Shown piece by piece: positions 18,102-24,245 of a stretch of DNA of 24,245 nucleotides (its first letter is position 1; each line of letters begins with the position of its first letter). Both the position numbers and the translations under genes were made by a program. This DNA is from Bacteroidota bacterium (GTDB lineage Bacteria; Bacteroidota; Bacteroidia; Bacteroidales; UBA4417). The notes below the pieces were generated by a model. The model saw nothing but the letters and a program-made list of their open reading frames with translations. It made no database searches and had not been told where the DNA came from. The DNA lies in NCBI GenBank assembly GCA_020048595.1, contig JAIFMH010000071.1, forward strand, positions 1 through 24,245, given 5' to 3'.

Positions 18102-18833
18102 TTACCAGCGTGAGCCGCCTAATCTTGCAACCTTAAACATCAATCCAGCCTTAACTCCGATGTAAAAATTATGAGATCCTTGATAAATATCCGAATTATT
18201 CTCAATCTGCCATTCCTTTGAATTGATATCAGTTAAACCAATTGAAGTATTAATGGAGAACAGGAACATCATTTTCCTGAAATAATCCAGATTATACATT
18301 CGGTTCACCGAAAAATTAACTGCAATATCAACAGGTTTATACCTGTCCTTTACATTACCATCTACCATTCCCTCCGGATTTTGCAACTCGTTACCGCCTT
18401 CGCGGCTGTATTCCTGTTTGGCATTAAGCAAAATCAAAACGTCAGGACCAAAAGAAATCCAGGTAGGATAAGGCATTCCTGGCACAGCCTTCATTATAAG
18501 TAGCGGCACTTCCAGGTATGTTAACTTGATTTTACGGTTGGCTTCACCACCAGCCTGGGTACCGCTGTAATTTTGTCCCATCTGGGTCACTAATACTGAC
18601 CCGTTGAATCCCCAATGTCTCTTTTTAAAATAAGTTACACCCATCCCTCCGGTAAGCCCAAATGAAGTAGCATATTCAAATTCCGGATTCCCATATGCAT
18701 TTTGATTCATGATCCAACTACTGTTAATTCCGGGAACTACATTCAGCCATAAGGACCGTACTTGCTGAGCATGTAAAGCTACTGAACTCAGCAGCATGCA
18801 AACAACTATATATAGAAGTCTTAATTTTTTCAT
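18102..18833 (-). CDS. Outer-membrane beta-barrel (porin-like) protein
   Basis: 243 residues from the ATG at 18833. An ATG seven codons upstream (18854) is possible, but the chosen start gives a standard signal peptide: MKKLR, a hydrophobic core, then LHA before QQ. The mature part alternates polar and hydrophobic residues with many aromatic and Gly positions, as in small 8-10 strand beta-barrels of Bacteroidota (for example GLTGGMGVTYF, WGFNGSVLVTQMGQNYSG, KLTYLEVPLLI). The strand TYLEVPLL is typical of the outer-membrane beta-barrel (PorT-like) families. It probably sits in the outer membrane; its cargo or role cannot be read from sequence. It ends toward the shared terminator at 17985-18024. 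The 179-base gap to the MobB-like gene suggests its own promoter, though no good TAnnTTTG match was found. Confidence 0.75.
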   Translation of the reverse strand: MKKLRLLYIVVCMLLSSVALHAQQVRSLWLNVVPGINSSWIMNQNAYGNPEFEYATSFGLTGGMGVTYFKKRHWGFNGSVLVTQMGQNYSGTQAGGEANRKIKLTYLEVPLLIMKAVPGMPYPTWISFGPDVLILLNAKQEYSREGGNELQNPEGMVDGNVKDRYKPVDIAVNFSVNRMYNLDYFRKMMFLFSINTSIGLTDINSKEWQIENNSDIYQGSHNFYIGVKAGLMFKVARLGGSRW

Positions 18834-19033
18834 TTGTTCATTATTCTTTTGCATGTTAACCTTACTGGTTGAAACGTAAAAATTTATAATACATTATATT
18901 TCGCAATGATTAAAACTGAATTAGTTTTGTTCATGAATTTGGGACAAGTCTTACTATACAGAAATTAATTTAAAAGTTTGGATCAGATATGAAAAGAATC
19001 CCACACAATTACAGTTATTAAATTACTCATTTC

Positions 19034-19588
19034 TTATTCGATCAAAACAAATTTGCCATTTTCAAAACGCAGATTTGTAACAAATTGATTTATTTTAGTT
19101 ACATCATCATTAAAATAAATTATTTCATCCGCCTTTGAAACATAATTTCCAACCTCTTTAACCTCAATTTGCGCCGGCGTTCGTATCATCATCAGGAAAA
19201 TACCCGGTATGATTATATTGCGCAGGCTCCTGCTTTCGCATACTATTATCTGTTTATTAATATACTTCGAAAGAAAATGTAATATGGCCTGTTCAAGAAA
19301 AATATCTGCAACCCGGATATAATAAACATGGGTTGCTCCTGACATTAGCATTTTTGAAGTATCCTTATGTGAATCACGATCCAGTTCTTCAAAAACTGTA
19401 TAGTTGTCAGCAAGGTCATCGGTGTGATTTCCATGCATTTCCTCTTCTCCAGGACGAATACTGGTGACTTTTAAGCCAATAACGTCATGTTTATCGGCAA
19501 ATTTATTAATGATACTGCAGGCCACGGTTGTTTTTCCCGAATTTCGCGAATTACCTCCTATCATAACCATCTCCGGTATTGTGAGCAT
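19034..19588 (-). CDS. MobB-like P-loop NTPase (molybdopterin-guanine dinucleotide biosynthesis related)
   Basis: 184 residues from the ATG at 19588. The open frame reaches a TTG at 19636 inside the preceding gene, but the extra residues would precede the first beta strand of the fold and are unlikely to be real. The start MLTIPEMVMI leads directly into the Walker A motif GGNSRNSGKTT (11-21, Lys19). GLKVTS (38-43) corresponds to the GLIKHT strand of MobB, and KDTSKMLMSGATHVYYIR (75-92) resembles the MobB segment that follows. ESRSL (119-123) sits after a hydrophobic strand, as in related nucleotide-binding proteins. MobB binds GTP and assists MobA in attaching GMP to molybdopterin. The gene starts 28 bases after the stop of a ModE-like regulator, which supports a molybdenum link. 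Similarity is partial, so another small P-loop NTPase of the SIMIBI type is possible. Confidence 0.6.
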   Translation of the reverse strand: MLTIPEMVMIGGNSRNSGKTTVACSIINKFADKHDVIGLKVTSIRPGEEEMHGNHTDDLADNYTVFEELDRDSHKDTSKMLMSGATHVYYIRVADIFLEQAILHFLSKYINKQIIVCESRSLRNIIIPGIFLMMIRTPAQIEVKEVGNYVSKADEIIYFNDDVTKINQFVTNLRFENGKFVLIE

Positions 19589-19616
19589 TACAGTAAATAT
19601 TAACGTAATCAGCAAA

Positions 19617-19979
19617 TCACGAATTGAGTTCGTCAAGCAGTCTTACAAATTCCTTTTGCATTATTTTATCCATGCGTTGATGAAAAACATCGAAACATTT
19701 AACCAAACGGCGACCTTCGGGGGATAACCGTGTACTACCACCTTCCTGTCCGCCACGAACGGTTTCGAGAAGGTGAAAGCCCAGCATTTTCTCAATTTTC
19801 CGTAAATCGTTCCATGTACGGCGATAAGTAATCCCCATTTGTTCACATGCACCAACCAACGAACCACATTCATCAATCTGCTTTAGTATTTTCCATTTGC
19901 CATCACCCAATATCCCGTCACCTTGTAGCGAGGAAAACCATATTTTATATTCCGGTTTCAGGTTTTCAAATTTATTCAT
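19617..19979 (-). CDS. ModE-like winged-helix transcriptional regulator (DNA-binding domain only)
   Basis: 120 residues. The helix-turn-helix lies at about 37-62 (CGSLVGACEQMGITYRRTW), followed by a wing with RGGQEGGSTRLSPEGRRLV (75-93). This pattern matches the N-terminal domain of ModE (GS..AA...GISY..AW..., then GGxxGGGxxLT..G..L). In Escherichia coli ModE two further molybdate-binding domains follow; here the protein ends after a short helix, so molybdate cannot be sensed in the usual way. Standalone forms like this are common and may respond to a partner or bind metal oxyanions at the dimer face. It directly precedes the MobB-like gene and is likely co-transcribed with it. It may also control it, which is inference. 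Confidence 0.75.
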   Translation of the reverse strand: MNKFENLKPEYKIWFSSLQGDGILGDGKWKILKQIDECGSLVGACEQMGITYRRTWNDLRKIEKMLGFHLLETVRGGQEGGSTRLSPEGRRLVKCFDVFHQRMDKIMQKEFVRLLDELNS

Positions 19980-20089
19980 AGCGGAATTATTTCAGCAATT
20001 ATATATCGGAATCAGGATGAGTTTTGGGAGAAAAAAAAATATACAATCCAGAGTTTTGTAGTAGCCTGATAAGTTTCTTATTTTGTGAA

Positions 20090-21082
20090 TCAGTCATTCA
20101 ATTTTGCCCAGAGCATATCTTTAAGTGCCGGGAGTCCAAGTTGTGTATGCGACGAAATAAAAACGGAAGGGATAGTGCGTGGCAGTTCCTTCTTCATGAG
20201 TTTCATCATTTCCTCATCCAGCATATCACATTTGGTGATTGCAAGTATACGTCCTTTGTTCAGCAATTCAGGATTGAATTGTTTTAACTCATTTAAAAGA
20301 ATCTTGTACTCTTTTTTGATATCCTTACTATCGGCAGGAATCATAAACAACAGAACGGAGTTCCGCTCAATGTGTTTGAGAAACCTAACGCCAAGCCCTT
20401 TGCCTTCATGTGCGCCTTCGATAATACCTGGGATATCAGCCATTACAAAGGATTTGTCGCCATAGTAGGAAACAATTCCAAGGTTAGGCCTGAGTGTGGT
20501 GAACGGGTAGTCAGCTATTTCGGGTTTGGCGGCTGACAGTACGGAGAGGAGTGTTGATTTTCCAGCATTCGGGAAACCTACCAAGCCTACATCTGCCAGA
20601 ATTTTCAGTTCAAAAATCTTCCAGCATTCAATAAAAGGTTCACCTGGCTGAGCAAACCTGGGAGCCTGATTAGTGGATGTTTTAAAATGATCGTTCCCCA
20701 AACCACCTCGGCCTCCGGGCACAATGATATGAGTTTCGTCATGTGCTGTAACTTCAAATTCGATTTCACCTGTTTCCGGGTCACGTACCACGGTTCCTAA
20801 CGGTACTTTTATAATCCGGTCTTCGCCATTAGCTCCTGTTGACAATGCTTTTGAACCACCCTCGCCATCGCTTGCGAGTATATGCTTGGTGTACCTCAGA
20901 TGAAGCATGGTCCATAATTGCTTGTCGCCTTTAATGATGATGTGGCCACCGCGTCCTCCATCGCCTCCGTCGGGGCCACCTTTGGGATTGCCTTTTGTAC
21001 GGAGATAATGGTGAGAACCTGCACCTCCGGCACCCGATCGTAAATAGATCTTTACATAATCAACAAAACTGGAACTGGCCAT
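20090..21082 (-). CDS. obgE: GTPase Obg (ribosome assembly / stringent response)
   Basis: 330 residues. The glycine-rich Obg fold covers 1-158 (for example GNPKGGPDGGDGGRGG at 31-46 and VPGGRGGLGN at 121-130). The G domain has G1 GFPNAGKS (169-176), G2 around FTTLRPN (194-200), G3 DIPG (216-219), G4 TKCD (283-286) and G5 ISS (309-311). Obg proteins bind GTP/GDP and ppGpp and act in maturation of the large ribosomal subunit. The C-terminal OCT domain of longer family members is absent, which is usual for Bacteroidota. It lies 144 bases after adk and belongs to the hpt-adk-obgE block conserved in the phylum. Confidence 0.97.
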   Translation of the reverse strand: MASSSFVDYVKIYLRSGAGGAGSHHYLRTKGNPKGGPDGGDGGRGGHIIIKGDKQLWTMLHLRYTKHILASDGEGGSKALSTGANGEDRIIKVPLGTVVRDPETGEIEFEVTAHDETHIIVPGGRGGLGNDHFKTSTNQAPRFAQPGEPFIECWKIFELKILADVGLVGFPNAGKSTLLSVLSAAKPEIADYPFTTLRPNLGIVSYYGDKSFVMADIPGIIEGAHEGKGLGVRFLKHIERNSVLLFMIPADSKDIKKEYKILLNELKQFNPELLNKGRILAITKCDMLDEEMMKLMKKELPRTIPSVFISSHTQLGLPALKDMLWAKLND

Positions 21083-21191
21083 TATTTTTTTTACTTTTAA
21101 TTGAAGTTAAAGGAGTTATTAAATATCTGAAGCTATACTTTAGTATTTTTATGAAACAGACATTTGCTTTAACTGCTCCGGTATACAAGAA

Positions 21192-21199
21192 CAAATGTA
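21192..21199 (-). promoter_or_regulatory. Candidate -7 element for obgE
   Basis: On the minus strand TACATTTG is an exact TAnnTTTG match in the 144-base adk-obgE gap, about 110 bases before the obgE ATG. No TTG is present at the -33 distance, so it may be weak or chance. If real, obgE can be expressed without adk and has a leader of about 100 bases. Confidence 0.3.
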
Positions 21200-21226
21200 A
21201 GACACTTAAGTTTTTTTTGCGATGGT

Positions 21227-22396
21227 TTATCTTGATTTTTTCATTGCCGACTGCACTGTATCCAATAAACGCTCAAATATTTCCTCGGTTGAACCCATTG
21301 CATTAACAACTACATGTTTGTTCTGCTTTTTATACAATTCCATTACCGGGGCTGTTTTAGTAGCATATTCCTCGAGACGGTGAATGATAAGTTCAGTTGA
21401 AACATCATAAATACGAGCTTTTTCGGAACGTCCTCGTTTATCCAGACGCTTGATAAGTTCTATTGTAGGTGCATTGAGTTCAACTACGTAGGATATACCC
21501 ATATTCATGCGACGCAGCAAACCATCCAATATATACGACTGAAGGATTGTACGTGGGAAGCCTTTGAAAACAAATCCATTAACATTGTTGTGGACATTAA
21601 TTTCCCTTTCGATAAGCCTTATAACAATTTCATCCGAAACAAGGTCTCCTTTTTCATAGGTTTCTTTGACTTTCACTCCCAATTCAGTTCCAGCTTTAAT
21701 TTCTTTACGCAACAACGATCCGGTTGAGATGTAATAAAAATTGAGTTTTTTTGCCAGCATATTTCCTTGTGTTCCCTTTCCAACTCCCGGAGGGCCTGAC
21801 ACGACAAGATTGAACCACTCTTTTTCAAGCATAGATTCAATGGCATTACACAGCGTATCGAAAATATCAGGAATTGGTCCCACTCCCTGAATAGGAACAT
21901 ACAGATGCCTTTCCTGGTAATAACCAATAACAGGTGAGGTTTTATCTTTGTATTCCTGAAGTCTGAATTTTATAACTTCTTCAGTATCATCAGCACGGCC
22001 GGAAACTTTACCACGTTCTATTAATCTTCGGGTTAGCTCATCATCCGGCACTTCGAGGCTCAGCATACACGAAAGAGAAGTATTGAGTTTAAGCAGCAAT
22101 CCATCAAGAATATAAGCCTGAACAAGAGTACGTGGAAAACCATCAAACAGAATCCCCTTTTTATCGGAACTGGTAATAATCTTTTTCTCGATCAGATCAA
22201 CCATAATTTCATCAGAAACCAATCCGCCACGGCCTATCAGATCTTTAACCTGTAAACCCAGTTCGGTTTCTTCTGCTATTTCCTGGCGAAGCAAATCGCC
22301 GGTTGAAATATATGCAAGATTATATTTTTCAATCAACATTTGCGACTGAGTACCTTTACCGGCGCCAGGAGGACCGAAGAGTGCTATATTGAGCAT
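21227..22396 (-). CDS. adk: Tandem-duplicated adenylate kinase with an intact first and degenerate second domain
   Basis: 389 residues, about twice the usual length, made of two adenylate kinase domains. Domain 1 (1-190) has all the standard motifs: P-loop GPPGAGKGTQ (8-17), STGDLLR (31-37), FDGFPRT (84-90) with the Mg-site Asp85, and GRADD (133-137) plus Arg145 in and after the lid. It should convert AMP and ATP to two ADP. Domain 2 (195-389) keeps the P-loop GPPGVGKGTQ (201-210) and FPRT, but STGDLLR is STGSLLR (Ser227), the Mg-site Asp is Lys278 (FKGFPRT), and the GRxDD lid motif is replaced by KARIYD. It is therefore probably inactive or changed in function. It lies between hpt and obgE on the same strand. 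The fusion is read directly from one open frame with no frameshift; loss of activity in domain 2 is inference. Confidence 0.92.
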   Translation of the reverse strand: MLNIALFGPPGAGKGTQSQMLIEKYNLAYISTGDLLRQEIAEETELGLQVKDLIGRGGLVSDEIMVDLIEKKIITSSDKKGILFDGFPRTLVQAYILDGLLLKLNTSLSCMLSLEVPDDELTRRLIERGKVSGRADDTEEVIKFRLQEYKDKTSPVIGYYQERHLYVPIQGVGPIPDIFDTLCNAIESMLEKEWFNLVVSGPPGVGKGTQGNMLAKKLNFYYISTGSLLRKEIKAGTELGVKVKETYEKGDLVSDEIVIRLIEREINVHNNVNGFVFKGFPRTILQSYILDGLLRRMNMGISYVVELNAPTIELIKRLDKRGRSEKARIYDVSTELIIHRLEEYATKTAPVMELYKKQNKHVVVNAMGSTEEIFERLLDTVQSAMKKSR

Positions 22397-22403
22397 ATCA
22401 GTA

Positions 22404-22471
22404 GTATTTTATCGGATACTAATTGTAAATATCCAAGTTTAAGGATTTAAATTCAGTTGTATTTTATCGGA
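22404..22471. repeat. Two 13-base direct repeats upstream of adk
   Basis: GTATTTTATCGGA occurs at 22404-22416 and again at 22459-22471 (TCCGATAAAATAC as read by the adk strand), 55 bases apart, in the 101-base gap between hpt and adk. The near copy is 8 bases before the adk ATG. The pair could be a regulator's double site or a remnant of a small duplication. Confidence 0.4.
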
Positions 22472-22497
22472 GCTCGGGGAACAAGGATTTTAAAATA

Positions 22498-23040
22498 TTA
22501 CCCTTCAACAATTTTGTATATATCACTTGAGTTGCGGCCTAATCCATCATAATCAAGTCCATAGCCCACTACAAACTCATTGGGAATACTGAAGCATTTA
22601 TAGTCGATAGGGAATTTATTTTTAAAGGCATCGGGTTTAAGCAGGCACGTTGCAATCCTGACTTCGGCAGGCTCCATTTCACGCAGGGTTTTCCTGAAAC
22701 GCTCCAAAGTAAGCCCTGTGTCAACAATATCTTCGATAACCACTATTGTACGGCCTTTAATATCCAGATCGAGCCCGATTATTTGCTGTACCACACCAGA
22801 ACTTTGTGTTCCCTGGTAAGACGATAGTTTGACAAAAGCAATTTCACAATCGATGGTTACTTTTTTCAACAGGTCGGAAGCGAAAATGAATGCACCATTC
22901 AATACCACCACAAAAAGAGGTTTTATCCCTTCGAGTTCCTTGTTTATTCGAATTGCAAGTTCGCTGACTTTGGCTTGAATATCGTCGTTAACGATAAATT
23001 TATCGAAGTTTTTATCCTTCAATTTCCAGATATCTGGCAT
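22498..23040 (-). CDS. hpt: Hypoxanthine phosphoribosyltransferase
   Basis: 180 residues from the ATG at 23040. The open frame continues to an ATG at 23136, but that extension would contain the -7 promoter element at 23070-23077 and only imitates a signal peptide; known enzymes of this family begin near the chosen start (here MPDIWKLKDKNFDKFI). The PRPP-binding motif VIEDIVDTGLT is at 101-111 with the acidic pair Glu103/Asp104. LNGAF (47-51) and Lys71 in VKLSSYQGT belong to the active site, and FVVGYGLDYDG (156-166) is the purine/Mg end. The enzyme joins hypoxanthine or guanine to PRPP to make IMP or GMP in the cytosol (purine salvage). It is followed by adk after 101 bases and is divergent from purE. 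Confidence 0.93.
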   Translation of the reverse strand: MPDIWKLKDKNFDKFIVNDDIQAKVSELAIRINKELEGIKPLFVVVLNGAFIFASDLLKKVTIDCEIAFVKLSSYQGTQSSGVVQQIIGLDLDIKGRTIVVIEDIVDTGLTLERFRKTLREMEPAEVRIATCLLKPDAFKNKFPIDYKCFSIPNEFVVGYGLDYDGLGRNSSDIYKIVEG

Positions 23041-23069
23041 AACAGTGGTTTTTATGGTTGGATTGCCGG

Positions 23070-23077
23070 CAAAATTA
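23070..23077 (-). promoter_or_regulatory. -7 element of the hpt promoter
   Basis: On the minus strand TAATTTTG is an exact TAnnTTTG match, ending 29 bases before the hpt ATG at 23040. The -33 region is TTA rather than TTG. Its place inside the upstream extension of the hpt frame decides the choice of start codon. Confidence 0.5.
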
Positions 23078-23190
23078 CGGTTTAAGCTCGATATATTAAT
23101 TAAAAAGATTAAAACCAGGTATTTTTTATTCATCAAATATTCAAAAACATCGTATATAAATGTGGGATTCCTGAATTTAAGATTTTTAAT

Positions 23191-23198
23191 TACTTTAG
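23191..23198 (+). promoter_or_regulatory. Candidate -7 element of the purE promoter
   Basis: TACTTTAG differs by one base from TAnnTTTG and lies 21 bases before the purE ATG at 23220. No clear -33 TTG was found. Together with the hpt element it would make the 179-base hpt-purE gap a divergent promoter region for two purine genes. Confidence 0.35.
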
Positions 23199-23219
23199 CA
23201 AAAAAATAAAAAGATTACA

Positions 23220-23723
23220 ATGACACCTTTAGTAAGTATAATAATGGGAAGCACAAGCGATTTGCCAGTAATGGAAGAAGCTGCAAAAGTGCTGAATGAA
23301 TTACACATCCCTTTTGAAATGAATGCATTGTCGGCACACCGTACACCGGAAAAAGTTGAGGAATTTGCACGTAATGCGCATAGTAAAGGGATTAAAGTTA
23401 TTATTGCCGGAGCTGGCATGGCTGCTCATTTGCCGGGTGTTATAGCTGCGTTTACAGCAATACCGGTGATTGGCGTTCCTGTTAAAACATCTTTTGACGG
23501 GATGGATTCGTTGCTGGCTATTGTGCAAATGCCTCCGGGGATTCCAGTAGCAACAGTAGCTGTAAACGGTGCACAAAACGCAGGCATTCTTGCGGCTCAA
23601 ATGATTTCGATTGGCGATGAAGGACTTTTCTCAAGATTGGTAGCTTTTAAGGAAAATCTAAAAAAGAAAATAATCCTTGCCAATGAAGAACTCGCTAAGG
23701 TGAAATATGATTTTAAAGTTTAA
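23220..23723 (+). CDS. purE: N5-carboxyaminoimidazole ribonucleotide mutase (class I PurE)
   Basis: 167 residues, normal length for bacterial class I PurE. Motifs: MGSTSD (9-14), which binds the phosphate; SAHRTP (38-43) with catalytic His40; GAGMAAHLPG (64-73); and GVPVKT with the following loop (85-90). It moves the carboxylate of N5-CAIR to make CAIR in de novo purine synthesis and forms an octamer in known structures. The partner PurK is not in the window. It is transcribed away from hpt, so de novo and salvage enzymes share one divergent regulatory region. Confidence 0.97.
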   Translation: MTPLVSIIMGSTSDLPVMEEAAKVLNELHIPFEMNALSAHRTPEKVEEFARNAHSKGIKVIIAGAGMAAHLPGVIAAFTAIPVIGVPVKTSFDGMDSLLAIVQMPPGIPVATVAVNGAQNAGILAAQMISIGDEGLFSRLVAFKENLKKKIILANEELAKVKYDFKV

Positions 23724-23867
23724 GACCAAAGTAGAATTGACTCGTGGAGAGTGGAACATTTAACTTTTGTCCATTTGAGACAGGGAATAGTTAAACATTG
23801 AACAATACAAAAAATTTCCTGTTTTTTTTACCCTTAATAATTCGTAAAATAATCATTAACCTTACGT

Positions 23868-24245
23868 ATGAAAAAAACCTTTTTACTGCTTACGCTGATT
23901 ATCAGCTTGTTTACACTGAACACCTTTGCACAAAAGAATGGAACTATAACTGTAAATACCAAATACACCGGTACATTGGATGGGTATGACCACATCAATA
24001 AAACTTTGGTTTTTGTGGATGGAAATCTGGTTGGTGAAACATCTGAGCAGGTACAATCAAAACCTAATTCGTGTTCAGTATCCGTTGCCAGGGGCAAACA
24101 TGATATCCGTATTGTAAATATGGCTAATTACGAAGGTGAATGGGAAGAGCATACTATTGAGAATGAGTACTCACTCGATGCATTGTACGAAGGTGAGATT
24201 AACCTTAAAAAGAAATTAACAATAAACCTGGAATTTGATATTACC
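23868..24245 (+). CDS. Secreted protein of unknown function, cut by the window edge
   Basis: 126 codons are visible with no stop; the rest lies beyond the right edge. A clear signal peptide is present: MKKT, a hydrophobic core, then TFA before QK (about residue 22). The mature start is rich in Thr, Val and Gly (GTITVNTKYTGTLDG). It includes VFVDGNLVGET and VARGKHDIRIVN, which resemble the short beta repeats of PEGA-type surface domains (a V.VDG..VG.T strand, then a ..G.H.I.. strand). That likeness is weak. It probably acts in the periplasm or at the cell surface. No promoter of good quality was found in the 144 bases before it. Confidence 0.7.
   Translation, partial: MKKTFLLLTLIISLFTLNTFAQKNGTITVNTKYTGTLDGYDHINKTLVFVDGNLVGETSEQVQSKPNSCSVSVARGKHDIRIVNMANYEGEWEEHTIENEYSLDALYEGEINLKKKLTINLEFDIT

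Noticed and set aside
19589..19636. A TTG start for the MobB-like protein that overlaps the end of the ModE-like gene.
   Set aside because: The ATG at 19588 begins just before the first beta strand and the P-loop, and the upstream residues have no family counterpart.
23041..23136. A signal-peptide-like N-terminal extension on the hpt frame, starting at 23136.
   Set aside because: Hpt is a cytosolic enzyme whose family start matches 23040, and an exact TAnnTTTG promoter element lies inside the extension.
23798..23989. A 63-codon plus-strand frame overlapping the start of the last gene.
   Set aside because: The frame starting at 23868 has a clear signal peptide and stays open to the edge; the other is an out-of-frame shadow.

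Overview
This window reads as a chromosomal segment of a Bacteroidota bacterium, probably Bacteroidales-like, of moderately low GC. The evidence is promoter motifs of the TTG / TAnnTTTG type, starts with A-rich leaders and no Shine-Dalgarno site, the hpt-adk-obgE gene cluster, an Obg protein without a C-terminal OCT domain, and a Tat-exported Gfo/Idh/MocA protein of GH109 type. I see no insertion sequence, phage gene, CRISPR array or tRNA.

Layout. (1) 1-210, minus strand: a strong promoter and a leader with a boxA-like element. It looks like the start of an rRNA operon whose 16S gene would begin just off the left edge. (2) 211-1285: about 1.1 kb of AT-rich DNA with no gene. (3) 1286-16276, plus strand: three hybrid histidine kinases in a row. 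The first (2572 aa) has 14 PAS domains, a GAF domain and one unnamed conserved region before HisKA-HATPase-REC. The second (1803 aa) has 9 PAS domains and a GAF domain before a nearly identical HisKA-HATPase-REC end. The third (541 aa) is REC-HisKA-HATPase-REC with no sensor domain. None has a visible membrane segment, an HPt domain or a DNA-binding output domain, so the output of this signalling block must lie elsewhere. (4) 16548-17966, plus: a Tat-signal Gfo/Idh/MocA (GH109-like) protein, ending at a strong bidirectional terminator (17985-18024) shared with the converging minus-strand gene. (5) 18102-23040, minus: an outer-membrane beta-barrel protein, a MobB-like P-loop NTPase directly after a ModE-like winged-helix regulator, then obgE, a tandem-duplicated adk whose second half has lost key catalytic residues, and hpt. 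(6) 23220-23723, plus: purE, divergent from hpt. (7) 23868 to the right edge: the start of a secreted protein.

How they work together. hpt (purine salvage), purE (de novo purine synthesis), adk (AMP/ADP balance) and obgE (GTPase in ribosome assembly and stringent response) form a housekeeping purine and ribosome neighbourhood. The ModE-like/MobB-like pair suggests a small molybdenum-cofactor unit without its transporter. The kinases form the accessory part. HK1 and HK2 are clear paralogues built by repeated PAS duplication and shuffling, and with HK3 they could form a multi-input phosphorelay. That relay is inference; the domain content is read directly from the translations.
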